Positions 1 to 10,796 of a DNA stretch of 64,000 nucleotides are shown one piece after another (the first letter of the stretch is position 1; every line of letters starts with the position of its first letter). Source of the stretch: Paramyrothecium sp. XJ0827 (Eukaryota > Ascomycota > Sordariomycetes > Hypocreales > Stachybotryaceae); assembly GCA_020881915.1 (NCBI GenBank), contig JAJFPB010000011.1, positions 1,736,001 to 1,800,000 of the forward strand, written 5' to 3'. A model generated the notes under the pieces. That model saw nothing but the letters and a program-made list of their open reading frames with translations. It was not told the origin of the DNA and did not search any database. The position numbers and the translations under genes are program-made.

Positions 1-839
1 GCTATGACCGTCGTATCCCTCGAAGTCTCGCCATGAGTGGAAATGTGCACATGTCGTAACGTGTATCTTGTCCCCAAGGCCGCACACCAGTGCATCCCAG
101 ACACGGCGCCGGCGAGGATGAAGGCGCAACCAATTCTCCTCAGGGTCGAGTCGGTCCAGGCGTTCGTGAAGACGAAGAAGAGAGACAGAGCTGCTGTGCT
201 AGCCGAAGGGGCAATGACGGCCGCGCCGACGACGTTAGCAATGTTGTAACTGCAGCGGTAGTTGCTGATGGACGCATCGCCGAGGTAGTGCATGCCGCAG
301 ATGGCACCGCCTGAGAGCAAGCCCGCCAGACAGACGCGCCACCATCGGATGTCTTCGTTGATATTGACCGCGAGAAAAGCAACGAGCAGAACGAAGATTG
401 GTAGGAAAAACGATGCAACAGTGGTGCGAACCGAGTAGACAATTTGCAGATCCGGCTCTCCATTCAACAGGGTAATCGCCCGGTTTGCGATGAAGTGCTG
501 CGAGGTTGATCAGCTGGAAAGGCTCCAAAGAGTCCTGACGTGGTGGCGAGGTCTAACCATGGACCATATTGCAATCCCTTGCATCGATATCGCGGCGCCC
601 CCGAGCAAGAGACTACAGGATAAGACGGTTAGCCGGCTTCCTGTTTGACATGAGAGTGACGGAGAGAAACCCCACAGATTATACGTTCCCTTAAGGGAGG
701 TTCGCCGGCGGATCAGTTCGAGGGTCGAGCCGGCGCCAAGCGCGCTGATGGCGTAGCTCAAAATCACGAATCCAACATTGAACGAATAGGGGACCGTTTC
801 CCCTATGTACCGGTCCATCGATTGGTTGGCGGTCGACAT
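1..839 (-). CDS. MHYT-domain membrane signalling protein, 5' part (runs off left edge)
   Basis: Reading the minus strand, three exons (839-685, 612-558, 497 to below 1) join into one open frame without a stop. The introns 613-684 (72 nt, branch-like GCTAAC then TAG) and 498-557 (60 nt, ends GCAG) restore the family signature WSM|HFIANRAI across the second junction. The start MSTANQSMDRY is followed by hydrophobic segments with the recurring pairs seen in MHYT proteins (SMQGIAIWSMH, ICGMHYLGD, VSGMHW). MHYT repeats are known from bacterial and fungal multi-pass membrane sensors thought to bind a metal or gas; that role is family knowledge, not visible here. The C-terminal cytoplasmic part lies outside the window. 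The visible part looks intact. No symbol is assigned because the fungal members are poorly characterised. Confidence 0.85.
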
Positions 840-1110
840 CTTTCCTGGCTCGTCCGATATTTCGTAGTCCTGTGTAGAGTCGTGTTTATGGTCGCTGTTT
901 TGTCAGAGGGATAACAAAGCCGCCACAAAATGACAATCCCAGTCCATTGTCGGTCATCCGAGATGTTTTAACTTCAACTTTGGGGACCAAATTCATCTAC
1001 ATGTCGCTCAGGACCCTGTCCCGCTCTTCAGCTCTCCTTCAGTCATCGCTTATAACGCCACGTCCGGCGGTCGCCAAATCACAATGGAAGCTGTCAGCCA
1101 CCAAACCAAC
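840..1110. other. Intergenic, 5' flank of the MHYT gene
   Basis: No convincing coding sequence. It holds the presumed promoter of the leftward MHYT gene and ends at the tail of the LINE fragment that starts at 1111. No clear core-promoter element was identified. Confidence 0.4.
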
Positions 1111-1680
1111 CAATACAATGCAATTTATTACGCCCGGCAGCCTGTTCAGGCCGAGAGGGCACTAGTCACTGATGCGTACACACAATGCCTGATTTTCGTC
1201 CTCGTTTCCCCAAGCCCATTCTCTGCGACCAACCAAATGGGGGCGAGAGCCGCGTCCACCCTTGCTACAGCGTGGATCTCGCCCCCCATTGGTCGAACGC
1301 TTTCCGAGTTTAAGCAATATCCCTTGGCCAAGGTTAATGCTCCTGGAGATCCCCTGCTTGCTTTGTGGCCCTTATCTCCTCCACTATTCCTCCCTAGTAC
1401 ACCCGGGGCACCATACAGGGTACTCCGGGGGGTTCCACTAGGTTGGGGAGGGTTGACTGATTTAGACCCCCCGAGTTGAGGATCCCTTTGAGACGGGCAG
1501 TCTGGCGCCAGGGCCCAACCGCCGGGTCTGGTGCTACCCATACGATCTCCTCCAAGGGGCGGCGGTGATAATATGACCGATCTGCAGTAATACCACGCCA
1601 TCCGAAATCACCCGGAATACTTGTCCACCCGTATTTGACCGCCTCCCAGTTGTGTGGTTCAGACCGTCGGGCACTCACGC
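1111..1680 (-). mobile_element. 3' end of a non-LTR (LINE, Tad-like) retrotransposon, 5'-truncated
   Basis: On the minus strand this ends in GGCTGCCGGGCGTAATAAAT followed by an ATTGTATTG-type tail. About 105 bp next to the tail match, with few differences, the 3' end of the LINE at 26491-27171 on the other strand. Further upstream the two copies no longer match, so this is a different or more diverged family with the same terminus. Open frames on the minus strand here (1146-1601, 1394-1678) have no recognisable protein similarity and are taken as 3' UTR. The upstream limit near 1680 is an estimate. No target-site duplication was found. Confidence 0.6.
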
Positions 1681-2467
1681 CGCCATCTCTGCCAGCTCAA
1701 TTCCCAACATTGCGTTAGGGGGGAATTATTTGCGAATAACTCGAAGATGCACATCGCCTGAATTCACAGGTTGCCCCTGAAGGTGATGCCCCCGGCCATT
1801 GGCCAATCTGCCATGCCGCGGCATCGTCCCGATGCGTGCCAAGATCCACTCACTAGTCGCTGTTCCTCCTCACGCACGGCAGGTACGACGAGCCTTCATA
1901 GTTCAGCATGGAGATGTAGAGACAGAGGCAAGCAAAGAGGAGAAATCCCGTGCTGGGCTGGCCATGCATGGGCCGTTGAACCATTCCTATAGGAACGATA
2001 GAAGCTCCACGCCACCTGACACCCGCATTGGCGCGCTAGTCAGAAGAACAAGGCGCCGGCAAGGGGCATGTCAAACAGTTCGAAAGCCCCTTAATTCTAG
2101 CTTGTGTGTAATGGTTCAGGGATCCGGGGGTTGGGTGTGGGGGGGGGGGCGGGTGGGGGGGGGCGCTTCTGCGATGGGCGAGGCAAGAAAACCTCGGCCT
2201 CGGGGTGGGGACGCCGGGGCCGACGATGGGGCACGACGATGGTCCCCCTTAATGATCTAGGTGGGTGGTGAAAGCATGACATGAGCTTGGCGGCTATCCG
2301 TCTCATGTCTACGGACTAGACAGATGAAGCAAGAAAAAGATGAAGGGGCCGAGAGGAGGATACATGGCGAGCGGAGGACGAAAAGGTCTCGAGGGTCGCG
2401 GCCAAGCAGCCTTAGTGGAACAAGACGTGGCTCGCGGCGGCGCTGATCTGCGGGGCCGCTGCCGCCT
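1681..2467. other. Intergenic with G-rich tract
   Basis: No gene supported. A run of G-rich sequence with several G blocks lies at about 2125-2163. The overlapping open frames have biased, unprotein-like composition. Confidence 0.4.
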
Positions 2468-2776
2468 TTGCCTCGGGATACACGTCGGGCCTGGAATATG
2501 AGATCCGGCTCGCCTCAAAGATACGCCTTTCGGAATGCCCCATATACAGGCCGTCGAAGAGCTCTCTTTATTGGAATCAACTCTTTTGGACAGCATGGTG
2601 AACTCGGCGGCCGTATTGACAGTGTCCGGAACCTCTCGCGTTATCTCGCCGAGCATGCCGGATACAGGCCGGAGGGTACAGTCATTCTCACCGACGACCG
2701 ACACAACCTGAGAAGCCAGCCTACCAAAGAAAATATACTTCGTGCTATGCACTGGTTAGTAAGAGGTGCACGGCCA
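2468..2776 (+). pseudogene. Metacaspase (peptidase C14) fragment, N-terminal half of the caspase domain only
   Basis: The translation contains the start of a fungal metacaspase p20 region: the core RRALFIGIN strand, a GELGG-D-VRN helix, then TVILTDD and QPTKENILRAMHWLV, all in family order. After the ARP at about residue 103 the similarity stops. The catalytic His motif (normally HYSGHGG) and the catalytic Cys region are missing; what follows to 2965 is open but unrelated. Metacaspases are Arg/Lys-specific cysteine peptidases linked to fungal cell death and protein quality control; this copy cannot be active. The break lies about 170 bp before a possible Copia-type LTR start at 2943, so insertion and deletion are one explanation. 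An unspliced exon followed by deletion is an alternative. Confidence 0.7.
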
Positions 2777-2942
2777 AGTCTATATGCCGATGCTGACTTG
2801 CAGGCTATTCTCAATGAATCCCGAACTGCATCCCCTTGTGATCTGTCCCCAGCAACTAAACAAGCCACGTCAAGGACCACTGCTGGTTGCCCGTTTCACC
2901 ATGCCTTCAGCTGGGCGCGGGACAACATGAAGATCGGAAGAG

Positions 2943-3172
2943 TGTTGGAAGAACTGAGTCCCCCGTGACTTAAGGACCAATATTAAAGTTCAAGTCCTAC
3001 GATTAAGGTTCAAAGTCCTAGATGGGTTCACTCAGATATATAATGGTCCGAAGGCATCTCATTGAGATCAGAACAACTTAACCAAGAATAATTACAATCA
3101 TCAGGAGATAACCTCTTCAAGACTGGATTAACACTGGAGAAGCTGAGACTGAAGAACTACTCAAGTACGGAA
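2943..3172 (+). mobile_element. Possible Copia-type LTR remnant
   Basis: The stretch starts TGTTGGAAGAACTGAG, a beginning typical of Ty1/Copia LTRs. It has a TATA-like ATATATAATGG near 3036, and at 3173-3184 it is followed by TTTGGTGACAGA, which resembles a decayed initiator-Met-tRNA primer binding site. No second LTR, no gag/pol and no target duplication are visible, so this is a weak call. Confidence 0.3.
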
Positions 3173-3184
3173 TTTGGTGACAGA

Positions 3185-4245
3185 TTCTCAGCCTAACTCG
3201 CTTTTCTTTTTATAATTCTCATCACAATGCTTATTGATTAAACGGTGCATGATTCTAGTATCTCGAAGCTTCTTTAACAAGTACACATCGAAAGGTCTCA
3301 CCATGTGGTTCTTTGCTCAGGCAGCTGCACGGCGTTAAATAAATTAATCGCATGAGGTTCATGCGACATCTACATTAATATCAGATGTCTTGTGTATTGC
3401 TATCGGCAGGACTTTACTACACTTGCAGTTTGTAGTTAGGTCCACCAGTGTTCACATGAACCCCAGCATATTGGTTGAGCGGGTAGCCTTTCGTTCCACG
3501 TAGTATAATATCATGCCGGTCCAATGGAGTACTCGAGTCATTCAAGCTGATCCAATTCTTTTGATAGGTCCGAAACCACAAGAGCCACTCCACTTGAACA
3601 AAGGTTACACTATATTAGATAAAGCAATGTGTTAAACAACGGCATGCATTCTCCAGAGTATTTCCAGATCACGCATGGGAATATATCTCAACTTTGGAGT
3701 AGCTTGGCCATCCAAGTTGTGGATCATGTTATCAGGAAGAGCAAAGCTCAATGTGGTAACTCAAATACCTCTGGTCTATCAAGGGAGCTGCACAAACCAC
3801 AACCGAGTTCCTGAAGTTGCAGTCAGTATCCGACTAACTCATGGAGTGATTGTCTGAAGCCAACAATCACGGCAGCCCACGACTTTCTTCTAAGGTATGT
3901 CTTTCATCTGTGAGGAAATTTCTGATTCTCTTGTCAATCTAGGCGATCAGCGTCAAGAGTCTAGCGGGTTGGTACGGCCAATGCTTTCAATGTGTCCGTC
4001 GACATGCATTTTGAGAACTAGCAAATGCCAAGGACGTTGACCCCAGTCATCGATAGGTCTTAACCGTTTCTTCACCTTACCAGGTTGATATTTGCAGTCG
4101 TGTAGGGTTAGTTGCGATAGGCGTTAAACAAGGTAGTTCCCTTCAGAAGCTTTAATAGCCAAGTCTCCAGTCTTTTTATCCTTATTACATTAGCTCCAGG
4201 GATAAATAATTTGTCTAGTTGCTAAACCTGCAGATCCGTGTTCCC
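3185..4245. other. Intergenic, about 1 kb, no gene seen
   Basis: No open frame longer than about 61 codons on either strand and no recognisable repeat. It lies downstream of the TAP-like hydrolase gene. Confidence 0.5.
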
Positions 4246-6053
4246 CTATACCAAAGCATCCCGTGAAGCCTTCAGAACCTCAGCCAAGGTGAGGTCAGGT
4301 TGGCAAATAGTCCCATCTTTAGGCAACACGCCTTCCTGAAAGTATCTTGCAGAGATTTGTCTCACACAGTCCGAGGGATGAGCGCTCACACCATGCTGTA
4401 AATGATCAGCCTGAAGTTTTAAATATTGGTACACATCGGTAGACGGGAGACTTACACCAAAACCATCTAACTGAACGAGAACACTGCCATTCAAGCTATC
4501 TGTGACACTGCGGGCCGATGATAGCGGTGTAACGGGGTCGTATTTGTTTCCAAGCACGAGGAAAGGGTTGTTGGTGGTATCGACAATAAAATTGCCATGA
4601 TACTTTTCTTTTGCTGCAAAAGGCCAGTTGGCGCACGCAAGAGAGGCCATGACCTGCTGTACGGACCCGCTTGCAACGGAACTGACCTCCTTATTTGCGA
4701 AGAAATGAGCCCGGGCGGCCTCGATAGACGGATCGCGGGGGGTTCGCTTGTCACTGCACATGATAGCTAGCAATGCCTCTGTGCCACTATCAGCCAAGTT
4801 GGATGACTCGCGGACCAATTGCAGAGGCAAAACATCCCCTTTTATCAGGCCCGCAAGCACATTTGTCAATAGCCAATAATGGCTAGGTCGGTACATGGCG
4901 TTGACGATAATGGATCGGACCGCACTCCCATCCACGTAGGTTCCGTATGGCGTCCCGAAGGCGATCAAATCTGTTGGCCATGGCAGTGGGTTCTCCGTCA
5001 GGGTATCGAGAAGTAGGAGAACTTTTTTCTCCAGCTCATCAACCGCCTGTCCTTCCGCAGCTAACGGGCAGATGTCTGGCCCGGCCCCAAGGCATGCTTC
5101 GAGGAGACCTCTGAATCCGGCATCCAAGTCCTCTAACTCCGATGGCCCTCCACTGTAAGAAGAATGTCAGCCTCTAGGCTGTACCCCTTGTCAGAGATCA
5201 CCACTCACTATGATTCGTAGTAATAATAGGGGTCGACAACGGCATCAAGTACAACGCGCCCCATGCGGTCTGGGAACATAGCCGCAAGAGTTACCCCGAG
5301 GGCGGTGCCGTACGAGATACCCCAGTAGTTGAGCTCTTCCTCATTAAGAGCATCCAATGTAGCCATCACATCGCGGGCAGTGAATGCGGTCCCCATGTAC
5401 TCGCCTTTATCTTTGAGGCCTTTCTCGCACATACCGGCAATGGCCTTGGCTTCCGAAGCGGCATGCGCCCACCCCGCGGTCGCTCTAGTTGAATCACTGA
5501 CGAGTTCCAACATTGGGTTGGGCATTAGGGCGAAGTTTCTTTCCAGTGATGATTCGAAGCATTCTGCGCGAAGATGACGCTTACTCGTGCCACGCGGATC
5601 GAAGCTAATAAGATCATACTCTCCGCCCGTATAGCTAAAATCAAGATCAAATAATCAGTATCATGTCCTAAGGAATTCATAGTCATTGACTGACCTGAGG
5701 CTTTGGTTGCTACTCGATACCAAAGTTTCAATACCTTGATCGCCGGGACCTCCAAAATTGAAAAATATAGATCCTTTAGGATTGCCTTCGGAATTCGCAG
5801 AGATACGGACAAGTTCGAGCTGGTGTGTCTTGTTGGATTTGATATTCGTGTAATCAAGTGGTACCAGCAGGTTAGCGCAAGAAACCTTGCTCGTCATACC
5901 AGCCTTTTCGGCAAGTTCAACCAAGGAAGAATCGCAGTCATTCCATTTTATAGTGTAAGTACCAAAACCAGATCCATTGTCACGAGGACCGAATGGTGTA
6001 CCGTGAACGTGTGTTGCCAGAGCGATGAGGAATGGTACTGTTGATAGCATCAC
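4246..6053 (-). CDS. Secreted alpha/beta hydrolase, TAP-like (tripeptidyl/prolyl aminopeptidase type)
   Basis: Four exons on the minus strand (6053-5695, 5634-5209, 5152-4456, 4395-4246) give 543 residues. Introns of 60, 56 and 60 nt all have GT...AG borders. A hydrophobic signal peptide (about residues 1-18) leads to an alpha/beta-hydrolase core with FNFGGPG (oxyanion region), DPRGTSKR, the nucleophile elbow GISYGT, and a TAP-like C-terminal domain with NKYDPVTP (acid) and DGFGHG (His). The last motif appears only when the third intron, 4396-4455, is removed. All catalytic positions are present, so the gene looks functional. Family members are secreted serine exopeptidases that release peptides or proline from N-termini; the substrate cannot be read from sequence. 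A lipase-like hydrolase is the main alternative. Confidence 0.85.
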
Positions 6054-7224
6054 TTCAGAATTAGAACACTCAGAAGCGAAGAAGAGAGAAGATCTGATTG
6101 GCTCAATTGCGTTGAATGACTGAATGAAAGAAAGAAGTCGCTTTTCGGTAATGGAGCTTGGTCCAAATTATAGAACCCAAGACGAAAAGCTCGTTCTGCT
6201 CTTCGGGATCAGGCGGAGCAAAGTGAAGTATCCTTGGCACTACTCACGATCGACAGTCAACGTAATCCAAAGGTATGCTCCAAATTCTCTTTGCCTCTGA
6301 GGATTTGCGAAGAAAAGTATGGATAGACAGCGAAAATCTCCAGACACCCAAACTAGGCAGGGTATTAGACGGTGAGTACCAGGACCTTCTCCTGGTTTTG
6401 ATTAGGAAGCTCATACAGGCATCCTACCTGATGCCTAAGACATGGGTGCTTCTCCAATGCATTGCCCATATGCTATTTAAAGATTGATTAAAGGCTGTGC
6501 TATCGCTGAATCATGCAGATAGTCACACTCATTTCGGCGATGACTTAGCTGAGCCTAGAGGGTTAGGAAAACGGCCAGTCAGCCGAAAATCATTGCTCTA
6601 ATTGGGTCAGAAAAACCAAGGCGTCAGGCTGAAACCACGTCACAAACTCTAGATTTGCATCCTACAGCTTCCTGCATAAACCAATGCAAGTTTCGCCTTG
6701 CTATATGGAGTTAGTGGATACAACGTGGCTGACAGGCTTGACATCCTCCAGAATGTATTGTGATCTTATTATTCCAGAAAACATGAATTCGTGGTTCTCA
6801 ACCAATTGAAAATATAGCGCCTCAACAATTTTCTCATTCCCTACGCCATTGTTAGTTCTAAGTATATGTCGATTCGTACGAATCTGCAAGTCAGCAGTAC
6901 AGAAATGACCGAGGCGTTTCCGAGCTCCCATGCTGGTCACAGGCCCTGAACACTCCTTTTTACAATATAAATCCTACCAAATTTTTCGGAATGTTCTATT
7001 AGGAAAGCTAAATTGCCACCCCACACAATGTGTGGTTCCTAAGCTCAATGCACACGAGATTGTCATTTCTGTAGCGACAAATATGGCGTCGGTATGCCGC
7101 TGGCTGTCAAAGCCTCGACCTTAGAAGTTTATTGTACTACCAAATCCTGAGGCTCCCAAGAGTTTTAAAGTCTAGGGTCATTCGAGGAGTGAATTCAGGA
7201 TTTGGCAGGAATTAACAAAGCCAG
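6054..7224. other. Intergenic, promoter side of the TAP-like gene
   Basis: Nothing coding is supported; the longest open frames are 79 codons or fewer and unprotein-like. The first few hundred bases upstream of 6053 must hold the hydrolase promoter. Confidence 0.45.
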
Positions 7225-7226
7225 TA

Positions 7227-7269
7227 ACGTGTATGATAAGCGAGCGCGCAATACAAGCGAGCGCGCACT
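7227..7269. repeat. Solitary terminus of a pogo-like element: 9 nt plus two 17-bp units
   Basis: After TA (7225-7226) comes ACGTGTATG, then ATAAGCGAGCGCGCAAT (7236-7252) and ACAAGCGAGCGCGCACT (7253-7269). This is the same layout as the ends of the pogo elements at 7291 and 53955, but the variable part of the unit differs. No partner end was found; the pogo fragment starting at 7291 may have inserted into this element. Confidence 0.6.
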
Positions 7270-7290
7270 TTTCCACTAACGTATCCCATA

Positions 7291-7924
7291 ACGTACATGA
7301 TAAGCGAGTGCACCAACCAAGCGAGTGCACCAAAAATTCACACCATTAAAATAGAACATTACTTAAAATCACTACAAAACATCTAATCAATTAAAATTAA
7401 TCACTATCGTCTTCTTCAGATACTAACACAACTATCTGACATGTTCTTGAATTATGTCCGGTATTTCCACAGGTTCTACAGCGCCTTTCTCTCGCCAGTG
7501 CTGACCTCCCTCGACCACCACTTCTCAACAATCCAGCCATTATCTGCGCATCAACGTCTTTCTGATCAATCTCATCCCTTCCCTCACCTATAGTCATCTT
7601 CCCTCCATTCTGTAGCCGGGTTCTTTTTGCCCTACGCCGCTTGCTAAGAGTCTCATTTGCCTGTCGAAGGATCTGGTTCTCAGACTTTAATAATGCTATT
7701 TGATGCATTATCGCCTTCGTTCCCTTAGAAAATGACTTAAGCGCATCAACAATAGATGCTGGGGAGCTTCCCTGGTGCCTTCTGATTCGTCTTTCAAGGT
7801 ATTCAGATTGAGAGGTAGCCTCAAGGACCGTCTTTGGCGTCTTGGGCACCCAAGGGTCGGGGAGGCCGGCCTCCTCCTCAATCGGTGTTGGAGTTCGTAC
7901 CTGCACATCAAGCTTCGATATGAC
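7291..7924 (-). mobile_element. Truncated pogo/Fot-type DNA transposon
   Basis: One terminus is preserved: TA (7289-7290), then ACGTACATG and two 17-bp units at 7300-7316 and 7317-7333 (CCAAGCGAGTGCACCAA is the second). Inside lies the 3' third of a transposase gene. Nucleotide similarity to the intact copy at 53955-55814 can be followed to about 7924, exactly where the hAT terminus starts at 7925. The rest of the element is missing on the far side of the hAT element. Confidence 0.75.
7397..7924 (-). pseudogene. pogo-like transposase, C-terminal third only
   Basis: The minus-strand translation is closely similar to the C-terminal part of the intact transposase at 54053-55708. Shared blocks are RTPTP near the left end, SSPASIVDALKSFSKGTKAI, a charged helix with an RRRR-type block, and a terminal CCHC zinc knuckle (CRTCGNTGHNSRTC). 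The DNA-binding HTH domains and the DDE catalytic core are absent because the element is cut at 7924. It cannot transpose itself. Confidence 0.8.
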
Positions 7925-8072
7925 CAGGCTGGCGAATCTATCTATATCTATCTACCAAGGCCCCAGGTAGATAGATGTAGACGCTTAGTAATCTGGGCCA
8001 AGATAGATAGATAGATGTAGCCTACATGTAGATATAGATAGATTTCAGTAGATAGATAGTGCACGGACAATG

Positions 8073-10312
8073 CTACCCCCGGTCCACGGTCAGGACCATA
8101 TCATTACCCACCTCCTTTAGCAACCCATCGTATCCCTCCAACAACCCTGCTCTGAGCCATGATCTCACGGTCTGGGTAATAGCAATAGTACTCGCATCCA
8201 ACCGGTGTCGTTTATGTGAGACCATGCTACCGGCGGAGGAGAACGTCCTCTCACACTCGGCAGCCATGGCGGGAATTGACAAGACGTCAATTGCCATTCT
8301 GGCTACACGAGGATACTCAAACCGCTTCACCGACCAGTACTCAAGCGGATTATCATGTTTTGAGTATACGTCGTTCTTTGTAGATAGCCACCTCTCAAAT
8401 TCGTCTTCAACCATCCCGTTTTCATAATTCGTACTAGCCATAAGCTCATCCTGGAACGAGTCAAATGGAGTATGCTCTCGTGCCCTTACAGCTTCAGGAA
8501 GATTACTGTTTGTGATCTCCCATTGTGCAGGAGGCCGCGATACTCCTCATCCCACAGCCTTTGGACAATCCGGCGAGCGGTATGCAGCCAGTCTTCCTTA
8601 TCACCATACGCCCTTGTCAAGAAGGCCCATTGTATCCCGGGATGAAGAACCGTGGCCGCATAATAGATCGGCGTCTCGTCAAGTTTCGAATAGTACTTGT
8701 TCAGCTTGACCCAGGCAGAATTGACGCAGGAAGCATAGTAATTGGGTTCTGGCCGATTTACTGCCTCAATCTTGGCTTTCTCAAGCGTTGTGAGAAGAAA
8801 TTCGTAGGCCACGGCTACTTGCCAGATGCTCCCGTACTGCGCCTCAATTCCTCCCTTGCGGAGCCGGGTTTGGCCGTCGCCTTCAAGCCGCAACAGGCAG
8901 GATTCGAACTTACTGAGTATGTATGTCCTTGAACCAACCAAGCGCATCCCAATCCGCATCGGAAAGAAGATTGGCTTCCTTGAGACACGGGGAAGCGAGC
9001 TGGGCGGCTCCGCCGAATTCGGCCGAGATCGTGGAAACCTTTTGCCAGATTGTATGGTGATGTCAATGAGCTCTTCAAGGTAACGCCGGAGCTTGATGGC
9101 CCGCTCAATCATGTAGTATTGCGAGAGCCAACGCGTGCTGTTGTCCACAATCACATCAAGTGTGCCGGGGTAGCTCTTGTCGGCATCTTCTTCCTGCAGC
9201 TTGCGCAGAACAGAAATGGCCTTGTTGGATCGATGGGCCCAAACTACAAGGTTGTGCAGTTTCCCAACCGGACCTCTCTTCATCCACTCGTCGAAGTCAT
9301 CTGGATCAAGGTTCTCGAGGCTACCCTCGTCTTTGACGAAAAGCATGGCCTTCGCAACAAGATGGAGAATGTGTCCAAAGCACCGGATCCTTCGGCGGCT
9401 TGGGTCCTCCCACTGAAGCGTGGGACCTATCTCTTCAACCGCGCAATCATTGCTAGGGGCATTGTCAAGAATAAAGTATCCAATTTTGTTGTTCGCTACT
9501 AGCTCAAACTCGTTCAGCACCTCCATGATAGCCGCGGAGACGTTTTCTCCTGTATGAGCATTTGTCACATTTGGGAGGCCGAGCACGATTTTCCGAGGTC
9601 GGAACGTTTCCTCCTCAAGAAAGAAGGCGTTCACGGAGAAGAACGAGTGCCTATTCCGCGAAGTCCAACCATCAAACGCAATATGAACCTGGCTCGGGCT
9701 TCGTAACATTGCATCCATGACATGCATTTTGTAGCTGTCGAACTCATGGATGATACGAGCGCGGACCGTCTCGTGCGTAAGAACAGCGGAAGTCTCCTGA
9801 ACTAGAGGATTGAGGTACTGAAAGACCTTCTGAAGCCCTTTGTGCTCCGGGACGCGGAAAGACAGATTTGCGTCGGTGATCCACTGAACCAACAGTCGCT
9901 GAAATTTGGTTCTGTTGAATCGGACGACTAGCTCGTCCTGAAAGTCGTCTCTCTTGCGCTTCTTGGCGGAGAATTCATGGAGGCTTGGCTGATTGGAAGG
10001 TCGTTGTGACGTGTATCGCTTGGCTTTCGATGGATCTGGGCTCAAGATGCAGTGCGCCTTGGCAAGGTGGCCTTCAATATTCCTGGTGTTGGATGATACG
10101 TAGGCTTTGGGCTTGTGGGCTTTTTGCAGGACACAATGGCAACAGAGCCATATGGGCGCACCTTGCTGATTGTTAGATGCTCTAGCGTGGACATCATAGC
10201 CATGGTTCCAAAACCATCCAGTAGCTAGGCCAGTGCGGGTTGAGAGAACCCAATGCGTCCGGATAGACTCGGACACTGCCTCCCAGTCTTTTATCGTTGA
10301 GGGGCTGCTGGG

Positions 10313-10346
<34 letters not shown>

Positions 10347-10426
10347 AGTAGCGTAGGAGCGGCTGACTGGGGAGAGGAATTGTATGAATTGGATGGGGAA
10401 GCAAAAATATCGGCTTGAAACGCCAT
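8073..10426 (-). pseudogene. hAT transposase, broken by one frameshift
   Basis: From 10426 the minus strand encodes 646 residues: a Ser-rich N-terminus, a BED-type zinc finger (CCHC...H-H, about residues 90-125), an RNase H-like core with IAFDGWTS and ILDNAPSND, and the insertion and C-terminal helices. The frame ends at 8486. A second frame, entered by a one-base shift at about 8520-8528 (HNG then EITNSNLPE), carries the hAT dimerisation domain (YPRVARMAIDVLSIPAM, then ECERTFSSAG) and stops at 8073. Without the shift the protein would be complete, so decay is recent or the shift is a sequence error. It is related to the more decayed copy at 43330. Confidence 0.85.
10314..10346. repeat. (GAT)11 microsatellite inside the hAT transposase gene
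   Basis: Eleven GAT units on the plus strand. On the minus strand they encode the poly-serine run near residue 30 of the hAT transposase, a site prone to length change. Confidence 0.9.
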
Positions 10427-10796
10427 TGTGGGGAGTTGGAGTAGGTAGCTTGGCTGAATCCAGGACTAATGTGAACAGCCAAAAAATTTGGTGATGGGGA
10501 AGGAAAGGAGAGACTAAAGAAGGGCGAGATTGGGCAAGTATAGGTACCGTAGTGTAAGGGTAAATTACAAGTAGTTATGGGTGCTTCTACTTCCCGTAAA
10601 TATGGGTCCAATTCTTGGCATCTATCTACATTTTGTCTATCTACCAGAGGTCCAGATAGATAGATAGATGACCCACATAGACCTTTGATAGATAGATAGA
10701 TGTAGATCTACATAGATCTACATCTACATTTCGTCTACATCGGTAGATAGATTCGCCAGTCTGCACGCTAAGAACTCAGCTGCTAAGCAGCATGAT

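Larger units (their letters stand above)
7925..10763 (-). mobile_element. hAT transposon with terminal inverted repeats, frameshifted
   Basis: The ends are CAGGCTGGCGAATCTATCTA (from 7925) and, inverted at 10763, CAGACTGGCGAATCTATCTA: 19 of 20 match and both begin CAG as in hAT elements. The subterminal regions (7940-8060 and 10620-10750) are full of AGATAGATAG and TCTATCTA copies, plausible transposase-binding repeats. The flanking 8-mers (7917-7924 and 10764-10771) do not match, and the right flank does not continue the pogo sequence on the left. The locus has therefore been rearranged since insertion. Confidence 0.8.

Noticed and set aside
1146..1678. Two minus-strand frames of 151 and 94 codons
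   Set aside because: Pro/Gly-rich and motif-free; they fall in the presumed 3' UTR of the LINE fragment.
8880..8915. GTTCGAATCC-like tRNA T-loop signature on the minus strand
   Set aside because: It lies inside the hAT transposase coding frame (LSKFESCLLRLEG) and no matching acceptor, D or anticodon arms can be folded around it.
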